Positions 1 through 7,747 of a stretch of 9,991 nt of DNA are shown here, one piece after another. The notes under the pieces were generated by a model that did not search any database, was not told the origin of the DNA, and saw nothing but the letters and a program-made list of their open reading frames with translations. The position numbers and the translations under genes were made by a program. Numbering within the stretch: position 1 is the stretch's first letter; every line of letters starts with the position of its first letter. The DNA is from CAYVDH01 sp964450355 (GTDB lineage: Bacteria; Bacteroidota; Bacteroidia; NS11-12g; UBA955), in the NCBI GenBank assembly GCA_964450355.1, contig CAYVDH010000134.1:1-9991 (forward strand). The letters run 5' to 3'.

Positions 1-75
1 TTATTAATTTATATTAGAATTTTTCTAAATTATTGGTTTGTGTATAAATACTTATTACAATACAAGATTACACAA

Positions 76-83
76 TATATTTG
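76..83 (+). promoter_or_regulatory. Probable -7 promoter box of the act operon (TATATTTG)
   Basis: TATATTTG matches the TAnnTTTG -7 consensus of the Bacteroidota primary sigma factor. It lies about 38 bases before the actA ATG at 122, which would give a 5' leader of roughly 30 bases. No convincing TTG-type -33 element sits at the usual spacing: the nearest TTTG (37-40) is too far upstream. The assignment therefore rests on the -7 box and its position only. Confidence 0.5.
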
Positions 84-121
84 CGGTCGTAATAGAATTG
101 TCATTTTTCAGTCATAAAAAC

Positions 122-1453
122 ATGGTTAAACACCTAATAAATAAAACCCAGCCTTTAAAATTTATTGTTTTCCTAGTATTGTTTGCTATTGCAGTGAACA
201 TCAATGCTCAACCAGCAGGAAAACCACTATCTGAAGAAGCCAAAAAAGGGGAAGACCTTTTTAAGAAAAATTGTGCTTCATGTCACTCAATGAACGCTAA
301 AATGACTGGTCCTGCTTTGGCGGGAGTCGCTAACAAACGTTCAGAAGAATGGCTATTGAAATGGATTAAAAACAACGTAAAACTAAGAGAAAGCGGTGAT
401 GCTGATGCGATTGCAGTATATAACGAAAATGGAAAAGCTGCAATGAACACGTTTGAAAATCTTAGCGATGATCAAATCAAAAGCATAATTCTTTACACCA
501 AAGAATGGACACCTAAAGAAACTCCTAAAGTTTTAGGTGAAGAAAAAGAACCTGGTTTTTATAACAACAACACGTATTATATACTGTTGTTTTTAATCGT
601 TGTATTAATCATTGTTTATTACATATTAAGAAAAACTAGAAAAACACTTTCTTCTACCTTGTCTGAAGGAGATTCATCTGATAAAGATAACAACAAACCA
701 AGTGCATTCAAATCTAAGTTAGCAGAATTAAAGAAAAGAAGCAACCCTACTATTGTTGCTTTAGCTGTAGGTTCAATCATTGCTGGAGGATTAGCTACTT
801 ATGGATTTTATTTTGGTGTCACCGAAGTGGCAGTTCAACAAGGATATGCTCCTGAACAACCAATTAAATTCTCTCATAAAATTCACGCAGGCGACTACAA
901 AATTGATTGTAAATACTGTCATAGCACAGTTGAGAAATCAAAACAAGCCAGTGTACCTAGTGTTAATACTTGTATGAATTGTCATAAAGGTGTTCAATTG
1001 AGAGATAAATACGATGGACAAATTTCACCAGAAATTAAAAAAATATATGCAGCATTGGATTACGATCCTGAAAAACCTGCTGGTGAACAATTTGGTCCAA
1101 ACCCAAAACCAATCAGATGGGTGAGAATTCACAACTTACCAGACCATGCATTTTTCAATCACAGTCACCACGTGAAAACAGTTGGTTTAACATGTCAAAC
1201 ATGTCACGGACCAGTTCAAAACATGGAAGTTGTACAACAATACTCTACTTTGCAAATGGGATGGTGTATCAATTGTCATAGAGAGAGAAACATAGATGTA
1301 GAAAACAACCCATATTACGAAAAATTACACGCTAAAATTAAAGCTGAGAAAAACAATAAAAACTCTAATTATAGCAAGTATTTTGTAAACGGAAAAATCA
1401 ATGTTAAAGCTGCTGATAACGGAGCTTTAGAGTGTTCAAAATGTCACTATTAA
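122..1453 (+). CDS. actA: ACIII subunit ActA, hexaheme cytochrome c (N-terminal monoheme domain plus pentaheme domain)
   Basis: ActA is the multiheme c-type cytochrome subunit of Alternative Complex III and passes electrons from ActB towards the acceptor on the periplasmic side. With the ATG at 122 the protein has 443 residues. A signal peptide occupies residues 1-29 (Lys-rich start, hydrophobic core, likely cleavage after NINA). A monoheme domain follows, with CASCH at 51-55 and a possible axial Met near 108. There are two hydrophobic helices at about 148-169 and 209-231. The pentaheme part has CKYCH 263, CMNCH 284, CQTCH 358, CINCH 382 and CSKCH 438, the last motif almost at the C-terminus. 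An upstream in-frame ATG at 38 would add 28 residues before the signal peptide and would lie upstream of the probable promoter, so I prefer 122. This is the first gene of the operon, 32 bases before actB. The extra N-terminal heme domain is additional to the pentaheme ActA described in Rhodothermus. Confidence 0.94.
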   Translation: MVKHLINKTQPLKFIVFLVLFAIAVNINAQPAGKPLSEEAKKGEDLFKKNCASCHSMNAKMTGPALAGVANKRSEEWLLKWIKNNVKLRESGDADAIAVYNENGKAAMNTFENLSDDQIKSIILYTKEWTPKETPKVLGEEKEPGFYNNNTYYILLFLIVVLIIVYYILRKTRKTLSSTLSEGDSSDKDNNKPSAFKSKLAELKKRSNPTIVALAVGSIIAGGLATYGFYFGVTEVAVQQGYAPEQPIKFSHKIHAGDYKIDCKYCHSTVEKSKQASVPSVNTCMNCHKGVQLRDKYDGQISPEIKKIYAALDYDPEKPAGEQFGPNPKPIRWVRIHNLPDHAFFNHSHHVKTVGLTCQTCHGPVQNMEVVQQYSTLQMGWCINCHRERNIDVENNPYYEKLHAKIKAEKNNKNSNYSKYFVNGKINVKAADNGALECSKCHY

Positions 1454-1485
1454 TCAAATTTTAAACTACGCATAAACTAATAAAA

Positions 1486-4400
1486 ATGGCGAAAAAACAA
1501 TTATATTGGAAAGGTGAAGACGAGCTTTTAAGAACTAAAGAATTTTTAGCTTCTCAAAAAAATGAATTCAACGAGCCTTTGCCCCTAGATGAAGTATTTA
1601 GCGAAAATAATTTAGGTTTAAACTCAAATAGAAGAGACTTTCTTAAATTCTTTGGATTTAGTGTTGCAGCAGTATCTTTAGCTGCGTGTAACCAAACTCC
1701 AGTAAGAAATGTAGTTCCTTATTTAGTAAAACCAGAAGAAATTACTCCAGGAAATCCTAACTTTTACAATTCTACTTGCGGTGCTTGTTCATCTGCCTGC
1801 GGAGTTACTGTAAAAACAAGAGAAGGAAGACCAATAAAAGTAGATGGCAATGCCAATTCACCTATATCTGGTGGTGGTTTGTGTGCTACTGGTCAAGCTT
1901 CAATATTGAGTTTATATGACACAGAAAGATTAGATGCTCCTTATAAAGATTCATCTAAATCTGATTGGAAAACTGTAGATGCAGATATCACAAAAGCATT
2001 AAACGACATAGCAACTGCAGGTGGTAAAATTGCCATTCTTTCTGAAACTATTCACAGTCCATCTACTTTATCTGTAATCAACGATTTTAAAACTAAATTC
2101 CCTACCACTACTCACATCATGTATGATGCAGTGAGTTACAGTGGTATATTAACTGCTAACTTAGAAAGTTTTGGTAAAAAAACAATTCCAAGTTACCAAT
2201 TTGATAAAGCCAATGTGGTTGTTAGTTTTGGTGCCGATTATTTAGGTACATGGATATCTCCAGTTGAGTTTTCTAAAGCTTGGGCAAGCAAAAGAAAAGT
2301 AGAAGGTGCTGAAAAAATTTCTAAAACTTTCCAGTTTGAAAGTAATTTGTCTTTAACCGGAACCAACGCAGATTATCGTTTCCCAATGAAAGCATCTTTA
2401 GAAGCGGTATATGTAACTTCATTATACAATGCAATTGCTCAAAAAACTGGAGCAGCTCCAATTCAAATTTCACAATCAGGAGAGTTAGCTGGTGGAGCAA
2501 TTTCGCAAGCTGCTGAGGCATTATTAAATGAAAAAGGAAATTCAATAGTGGTGTCTGGTTCTAATAATCCAAAAATTCAAACTGTAATCAATGGTATCAA
2601 TTTGATGTTGAGCAATTACGGTTCAACTATCGATTTAGATAATTCATCAAATCAATACAAAGGAATAGATTCTGATTTTGTTCAATTTGCAAATGACTTA
2701 AATGCTGGTTCATACCAAGCTGTTATATTCTATAATGCAAATCCAGTTTATAATTCTACTTTGTCAACTCAGATTACCGAAGGACTTAAAAAAGTAAAAT
2801 TAAAAGTATCAACAGCTTCTACATTAGATGAAACTGCACAATTGTGTAATTACATCACTCCAGATAATCACTACTTAGAATCATGGAATGATGCTGAACC
2901 AAAAGTTGGATTGTATCAATTAACTCAACCAACAATATCTCCAGTGTTCAGTACCAGACAAGTTCAAGAATCATTATTGACTTGGGCAGGATTGGTTACT
3001 CCACCTGCTGTTGATCCATTTGCTAACAAAGGCATATTGAATGAAAAACAATCAGCATCAACCTATTATTTATACATAAGAAATAAATGGACATCAATGG
3101 GCGTAGCCGATGATGCTTCATTCAACAAAGCATTACACGATGGTGTATACAAAGGTGCAGCTGCCATAGCTTCAGTTCCTTCTTTTGCTGTTGTATTAAA
3201 TAATTTGGTTTTAGATTTAGAAAAATCAATAGGTAAAAAAGAAGAATTAGATTTGGTATTATACCAAAATGTGAGTGTAAAAGATGGTTCATTGAGTAAC
3301 AATCCTTGGTTACAAGAAACTCCTGATCCAATGAGTAAAGTAACTTGGGATAATTATTTATCATTGCCAAAAGCCTATTCAGAAAGTAAAAACATTAAAA
3401 ATGGCGACTTAGTAAACGTGTCATTTGGAAATGTTAAAATAAAAGATTTACCAGTATTTGTTCAACCTGGCCAAAGCAACATGACAGTTGGATTGGCAAT
3501 TGGTTATGGAAGAAAAGGTAAAATTGGTGAGAAAAACCAATTTGAATCCATTGGTAAAAATGCTTATCCATTAAGTTCATATACTAATGGTTATTTGAAT
3601 TACACCATCAATGGAGTAAAAGTTGAGAAAGCTGAGGGTACATACGAATTAGCTCAAACTCAAACTCACCATTCAATAGAAGGTAGAGACATTATCAGAG
3701 AAACAACTTTTGGAGAAATTAAAACCAATCCTAAAGCAGGTAACGATAAAGCTCAGCCACATTTGTACACTTTATGGGAAACCAAAGATTACAAAAAAGA
3801 TGGAGCTCCTAATCATCACTGGGCAATGGCTATAGATTTAAATGCTTGTACAGGATGCAGCGCATGTGTAGTAAGCTGTAGCATAGAAAACAATGTTCCA
3901 GTTGTAGGAAGAGAAGAAGTAAGACGCAGAAGAGAAATGCATTGGATGCGTATAGATAGGTACTTCAGTTTTGAAGATAAAAAACAAAACTTAGTTGACA
4001 AAAATGAATCAGACTTTGAAGGCAGATTCATTACCAAAGAAAAAGGTTTGGCAATGGCAGACAAAAAAGCTGCTGGTTCACAATACGAGCATTGGGAAAA
4101 TGTAAGGGTATTACACCAACCAATGATGTGTCAACACTGCGGTCAAGCTCCATGCGAAACAGTATGTCCAGTATTGGCAACCACACACAGTACAGAAGGA
4201 TTAAACCAAATGACTTACAACCGTTGTATTGGAACTAAGTATTGTGCAAACAACTGTCCTTACAAAGTAAGAAGATTTAATTGGTTCAGATACAACGACA
4301 ACGATAAATTTGATTTCCATTTCAATAATGATTTAGGGAAAATGGTCATCAATCCTGACGTAACTGTAAGAACTAGAGGGGTGATGGAAAAATGCAGCAT

Positions 4401-4656
4401 GTGTGTTCAAGGCATACAAGGAGGCAAAACCAAAGCTAAAAGAGAAAAAAGACAATTAAATGATGGTGAAATTAAAACCGCTTGTCAACGTTCTTGTCCT
4501 ACAGGTGCAATAGTATTTGGGGATGTAAATGACCCTAACAGTGAAGTTCATAAATTATTTAAAAACGAACGCTCATACAGAGTTCTTGAGGAATTAAACA
4601 CTCAGAACGCTGTTAAATACATGGTAAAAGTTAGAAACACAGAAAAATTAGCATAA
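1486..4656 (+). CDS. actB: ACIII subunit ActB, Tat-translocated molybdopterin-like/iron-sulfur protein
   Basis: ActB is the large periplasmic electron-transfer subunit of ACIII and carries electrons from the quinol site in ActC to the hemes. The 1056 residues begin with the extended Tat-targeting region of the TIGR04519 type (about 45 residues, then RRDFLK at 49-54). A hydrophobic stretch ends in the lipobox LAAC, so Cys68 may be lipidated. Residues about 90-740 form a molybdopterin-oxidoreductase-like domain, which in characterised ACIII is vestigial and has no Mo cofactor. It still contains Cys98, Cys101, Cys105 and Cys133 in the CxxCxxxC...C arrangement. Residues about 775-1040 are a ferredoxin-like domain with 15 cysteines: 788, 791, 794, 798, 882, 885, 890, 894, 914, 920, 924, 970, 973, 1000 and 1004. 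This fits three [4Fe-4S] plus one [3Fe-4S], with Thr917 where a ligand Cys would stand in CIGT. The gene lies between actA and actC in canonical order. Length and motifs are complete, with no sign of damage. Confidence 0.96.
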   Translation: MAKKQLYWKGEDELLRTKEFLASQKNEFNEPLPLDEVFSENNLGLNSNRRDFLKFFGFSVAAVSLAACNQTPVRNVVPYLVKPEEITPGNPNFYNSTCGACSSACGVTVKTREGRPIKVDGNANSPISGGGLCATGQASILSLYDTERLDAPYKDSSKSDWKTVDADITKALNDIATAGGKIAILSETIHSPSTLSVINDFKTKFPTTTHIMYDAVSYSGILTANLESFGKKTIPSYQFDKANVVVSFGADYLGTWISPVEFSKAWASKRKVEGAEKISKTFQFESNLSLTGTNADYRFPMKASLEAVYVTSLYNAIAQKTGAAPIQISQSGELAGGAISQAAEALLNEKGNSIVVSGSNNPKIQTVINGINLMLSNYGSTIDLDNSSNQYKGIDSDFVQFANDLNAGSYQAVIFYNANPVYNSTLSTQITEGLKKVKLKVSTASTLDETAQLCNYITPDNHYLESWNDAEPKVGLYQLTQPTISPVFSTRQVQESLLTWAGLVTPPAVDPFANKGILNEKQSASTYYLYIRNKWTSMGVADDASFNKALHDGVYKGAAAIASVPSFAVVLNNLVLDLEKSIGKKEELDLVLYQNVSVKDGSLSNNPWLQETPDPMSKVTWDNYLSLPKAYSESKNIKNGDLVNVSFGNVKIKDLPVFVQPGQSNMTVGLAIGYGRKGKIGEKNQFESIGKNAYPLSSYTNGYLNYTINGVKVEKAEGTYELAQTQTHHSIEGRDIIRETTFGEIKTNPKAGNDKAQPHLYTLWETKDYKKDGAPNHHWAMAIDLNACTGCSACVVSCSIENNVPVVGREEVRRRREMHWMRIDRYFSFEDKKQNLVDKNESDFEGRFITKEKGLAMADKKAAGSQYEHWENVRVLHQPMMCQHCGQAPCETVCPVLATTHSTEGLNQMTYNRCIGTKYCANNCPYKVRRFNWFRYNDNDKFDFHFNNDLGKMVINPDVTVRTRGVMEKCSMCVQGIQGGKTKAKREKRQLNDGEIKTACQRSCPTGAIVFGDVNDPNSEVHKLFKNERSYRVLEELNTQNAVKYMVKVRNTEKLA

Positions 4657-4678
4657 AACAAAAATTAATTATCAAAGA

Positions 4679-6031
4679 ATGAATCACGATTCAATCATAA
4701 GGACCCCGCTAGTAACAGGAGAAAAAACATTACATGATGTTACTACAGAAATATGCAGACCCATTGAAAACAAACCAACAACTTCTTGGAAAGTCGGTTT
4801 TACATTGGCTGTTATTTTTTTAGGGATATTAGCACTTACTTTAACCATCACCATGTTAGTGGGGATTGGAACTTGGGGACTGAACAAAACAGTACAATGG
4901 GGATGGGACATTACTAACTTCGTATTTTGGGTTGGTATTGGTCATGCTGGGACATTGATTTCAGCCATCTTGTTGTTATTCCGTCAAAAATGGAGAATGT
5001 CTATTAACCGTTCAGCTGAGGCTATGACCATCTTTGCCGTTATGTGCGCCATTATATTTCCATTGTTTCACATGGGTCGTTTATGGGTAGGGATGTATTG
5101 GGTGTTGCCATTGCCAAATGCATTTGGTTCTTTGTGGGGTAACTTCCACTCACCTTTGTTGTGGGACGTGTTTGCAATCACCACTTATTTCTCAGTATCT
5201 TTGGTATTCTGGTATTTAGGTTTAATTCCTGATATTGCTACAGTTAGAGATAGAGCAAAGACAGCTGGCAGAAAATTTTGGTATAATTTCTTTTCTATGG
5301 GATGGACAGGTTCAGTAAGAACTTGGAACAGATATGAAGTAGTTTCGCTGATCTTAGCTGGTGTATCTACACCCTTAGTATTATCGGTTCATACTATTGT
5401 ATCCATGGACTTTGCAACTTCGGTAGTGCCAGGTTGGCATACAACTATATTCCCTCCTTATTTCGTAGCTGGAGCAATTTTCTCTGGTTTTGGTATGGTA
5501 TTAACGTTGTTAATTATTGTTCGTAAAGTGATGAACTACCAAGATTACATTACTATAGGTCACTTAGAAGCCATGTGTAAAGTGGTGATGTTGACAGGAA
5601 CCATGGTTGGATTGGCTTACATCACTGAGTTTTTCGTAGCGGCTTATTCAGGTTTTGTATATGAACAATATGCATTTAAAAACAGAATGTTTGGACCTTA
5701 TTGGTGGGCCTATTGGAGCATGATGACTTGTAACTTAATTGCCCCTCAAGTATTTTGGTTCAAATGGGCAAGAACTACACCTTGGTTTATATTTATGTTG
5801 TCTATTGTTGTAAACGTAGGGATGTGGTTTGAGCGATTTGTAATCATTGTTACATCATTGCACAGAGAGTATTTGCCATCAGGTTGGGTAATGTATTCAC
5901 CAACAATTATAGAAATTGGAATTTTCTTAGGCACTTTCGGTTTGTTCTTTACTTGTTTCTTCTTATTTGCTAAGTTTTTACCAGTAATTAACATGTCTGA
6001 GGTTAAAGGAATATTAAAAAATAGAGAATAA
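4679..6031 (+). CDS. actC: ACIII subunit ActC, NrfD/PsrC-like quinol-binding integral membrane protein
   Basis: ActC is an NrfD-family membrane subunit and the probable site of menaquinol oxidation, next to the [3Fe-4S] cluster of ActB. The 450-residue protein shows about ten hydrophobic helices, near residues 38-62, 80-101, 113-131, 158-182, 218-241, 258-283, 299-324, 341-360, 367-391 and 408-434. Polar residues inside or at the edges of helices, typical of NrfD-like quinol and proton sites, include His89 (GIGHAG), His131 (HMGRLW), Asp163, His238 and Asp244 (VHTIVSMD), and Glu317 (ITEFF). That these act in quinol or proton handling is inferred from the family, not shown here. The gene starts 22 bases after actB with no Shine-Dalgarno sequence, as usual in Bacteroidota. 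ActF is the paralogous second NrfD-like subunit, but the two share little obvious sequence. Gene order distinguishes this protein from other PsrC/NrfD members. Confidence 0.95.
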   Translation: MNHDSIIRTPLVTGEKTLHDVTTEICRPIENKPTTSWKVGFTLAVIFLGILALTLTITMLVGIGTWGLNKTVQWGWDITNFVFWVGIGHAGTLISAILLLFRQKWRMSINRSAEAMTIFAVMCAIIFPLFHMGRLWVGMYWVLPLPNAFGSLWGNFHSPLLWDVFAITTYFSVSLVFWYLGLIPDIATVRDRAKTAGRKFWYNFFSMGWTGSVRTWNRYEVVSLILAGVSTPLVLSVHTIVSMDFATSVVPGWHTTIFPPYFVAGAIFSGFGMVLTLLIIVRKVMNYQDYITIGHLEAMCKVVMLTGTMVGLAYITEFFVAAYSGFVYEQYAFKNRMFGPYWWAYWSMMTCNLIAPQVFWFKWARTTPWFIFMLSIVVNVGMWFERFVIIVTSLHREYLPSGWVMYSPTIIEIGIFLGTFGLFFTCFFLFAKFLPVINMSEVKGILKNRE

Positions 6032-6051
6032 TCATTTTAAACAGTCAATAA

Positions 6052-6663
6052 ATGATAGATAAAAAATTATATTTAGATAAAAACAAAACAGTGATATTTG
6101 GAATTTTTGAAAATCCAGATAAATTTTTAGAAACTGTTGGAAAAGTTCATGCTAAGGGCGTTGACATCATTGATTGTTATACACCGTTTCCAATACATGG
6201 AATTGAAAAAGCAATGGGGTTAAAACGATCTTTGTTGCCTGTAGGAGCCTTTATATGTGGATGTTTAGGTTTGATAGGGGCCTTTACATTGCAATATTAC
6301 ACCATGGCTTACGATTGGCCTATAGTTATAGGAAATAAACCAACGGTAGGTGTGAGTTATGTTCCAGTTTTATTCGAAGGAACAATATTATTTACTGCCT
6401 TTGGTATCGCCATTTTATTCTTTATAAGAAACAAAATGTTGCATGGTAAAATGCCAAGCGAACGAATTGATATGAGACAAACTGATGACAGAATGATAGT
6501 GGCTATAGCTTCTGATAATCCTGCAATTGATAAATCTGAATTGACAAATTTGTTGTTCAAAGGTGGAGCAGTAGAAGTAAAAGAAAGAACAAATCATGGT
6601 TATGAAGAATTCACAGATGAAAACTTTGTAAATCAAATTAATTTAGAAACAAAAAATGCGTAA
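6052..6663 (+). CDS. actD: ACIII subunit ActD, DUF3341 membrane protein
   Basis: ActD is the small DUF3341 subunit of ACIII. It has no cofactor-binding motifs and is thought to be structural. The 203 residues divide into an N-terminal soluble part (1-58) with the family-typical start VIFGIFENPDKFL and a DxYTPFPIHG stretch (about 41-50). A helical pair follows, at about 60-83 and 103-126, joined by a short loop. The charged C-terminal tail is about 75 residues long. The membrane pair and the YTPFPIHG-type motif are the recognisable family signature. The ATG follows actC by 20 bases, and the 3' end overlaps the longest reading of actE by 8 bases, indicating translational coupling. The tail is acidic and ends without a motif I recognise. 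The product assignment is strong because of position and motif; the biochemical role is not shown by the sequence. Confidence 0.93.
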   Translation: MIDKKLYLDKNKTVIFGIFENPDKFLETVGKVHAKGVDIIDCYTPFPIHGIEKAMGLKRSLLPVGAFICGCLGLIGAFTLQYYTMAYDWPIVIGNKPTVGVSYVPVLFEGTILFTAFGIAILFFIRNKMLHGKMPSERIDMRQTDDRMIVAIASDNPAIDKSELTNLLFKGGAVEVKERTNHGYEEFTDENFVNQINLETKNA

Positions 6664-7735
6664 AAGAATGAGAAATACGATAATAAAATTAACTTTTGGA
6701 TTTTTTGGAATTGCTTCTTTAACTTCATGTTGGTGGAAAGCAAGTGGAGATAATCCTGGTATTGAATATGCACCAGACATGTATTATTCAAAAGGCTACG
6801 AACCTATGACTCAATTCAGCGATAGTTCAAAATACAGATATAATCCATATTACATGACCATGCGTACTCCTGTAGAAGGAACAGTAGCTATTGGTCAAAT
6901 GGATTACAGATTTGCTTATGATAACACTCCTGAAGGTTATGAAGCTGCAGGATTAAATTTAATGATGCCTACAGATTTAACTGTTAAAGAACAAAAAGAA
7001 GGTGAAAGATTATTTGGAATTTATTGTGCTGTTTGTCATGGTGCCGAAGGCGGTAACGATGGTTCAGTGTCTTCTAAACAAGTGACTTTAAAACCATCTT
7101 GGGCTAATTTACAAGACAAATATTTTAAAGAATTACCTGCTGGGAAAATTTACCATGTAATTACTTACGGTAAAAACAACATGGGAAGTTACGCTTATGC
7201 ATTAACACCAAGAGAAAGATGGGCTGTAATTTCATATGCTAAACGATTAAGCATGAAAGACAGTTTAGGCAAAATTCCAGAAATAGTTAGTAATGAAGCT
7301 GCAGCAACACCCGTAAATGTGGATATTAAAGCTGAAGCAGTAGCCTATGATGCGAAATCAGAATTAGCAATTTCAAAAGAACAAAGCGATAAATTATCTG
7401 AAATATTTAAAGGTGTTGAATTCGAAACTGGAAGTTCAAACTTGAAATCAAGTTCCTTAAAAAACCTTGATAATTTAGTAGTTTACTTGATGACAATTAA
7501 AGACAATGTATTTGTTATAAAAGGGCATACTGATAACACGGGAGATGAGGATAAAAACATTGCATTAAGTGATGAAAGAGCTGAAGTTGTAAAAAACTAT
7601 TTGATTTCAAAAGGAATGCCAGCTGAGTCATTATTAGCAATTGGGTTCGGTTCATTAAGACCAATTGCTGACAACAATACAGAAGAAGGAAAACAAAAAA
7701 ATAGAAGAGTAGAAATAGGATTTAAAAAAAAATAA
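6656..7735 (+). CDS. actE: ACIII subunit ActE, lipoprotein monoheme cytochrome c fused to an OmpA-like peptidoglycan-binding domain
   Basis: ActE is the monoheme cytochrome c of ACIII, held on the periplasmic face by a lipid anchor. The 359 residues start with a lipoprotein signal with lipobox LTSC (Cys25). A cytochrome c domain covers about 105-200, with CAVCH at 124-128 and a likely axial Met176 (NNMGSY). A low-complexity Ala/Glu-rich linker spans about 205-250. A complete OmpA/Pal/MotB-like domain covers about 252-356. It opens with a VEFETGSSNLK-type strand, then has HTDNTG with Asp293, LSDERAEVVKNYL with Arg308 and a terminal NRRVEI. Asp293 and Arg308 are 15 residues apart, the spacing of the diaminopimelate-binding pair in OmpA proteins. 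Ordinary ActE proteins end after the cytochrome domain, so this is a fusion. There is no stop or frame change at the junction. The start is uncertain: the ATG at 6656 overlaps actD by 8 bases, while the in-frame ATG at 6668 lies 4 bases after it. Either keeps the signal peptide. Confidence 0.94.
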   Translation: MRKRMRNTIIKLTFGFFGIASLTSCWWKASGDNPGIEYAPDMYYSKGYEPMTQFSDSSKYRYNPYYMTMRTPVEGTVAIGQMDYRFAYDNTPEGYEAAGLNLMMPTDLTVKEQKEGERLFGIYCAVCHGAEGGNDGSVSSKQVTLKPSWANLQDKYFKELPAGKIYHVITYGKNNMGSYAYALTPRERWAVISYAKRLSMKDSLGKIPEIVSNEAAATPVNVDIKAEAVAYDAKSELAISKEQSDKLSEIFKGVEFETGSSNLKSSSLKNLDNLVVYLMTIKDNVFVIKGHTDNTGDEDKNIALSDERAEVVKNYLISKGMPAESLLAIGFGSLRPIADNNTEEGKQKNRRVEIGFKKK

Positions 7736-7747
7736 GTCAATAAAAAA

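Noticed and set aside
14..28. Inverted repeat TTAGAA-TTT-TTCTAA before the operon
   Set aside because: It is a 6-bp AT-rich stem with a 3-base loop and no T tract. It is likely chance in AT-rich DNA, though a dyad operator cannot be excluded.
38..121. Upstream in-frame ATG extending ActA by 28 residues
   Set aside because: It would place extra sequence before a good signal peptide, and it lies upstream of the best promoter box at 76-83. The ATG at 122 fits better.
3066..3370. Overlapping minus-strand open frames opposite actB
   Set aside because: They lie entirely antisense to a conserved coding region, have no start context or recognisable domain, and overlap each other in two frames. They are shadows.
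1486..4656. ActB as a catalytic molybdoenzyme of the polysulfide or nitrate reductase type
   Set aside because: The six-gene context, the heme-protein neighbours and the fused Fe-S domain identify it as ACIII, whose molybdopterin-like domain is known to lack the Mo cofactor.
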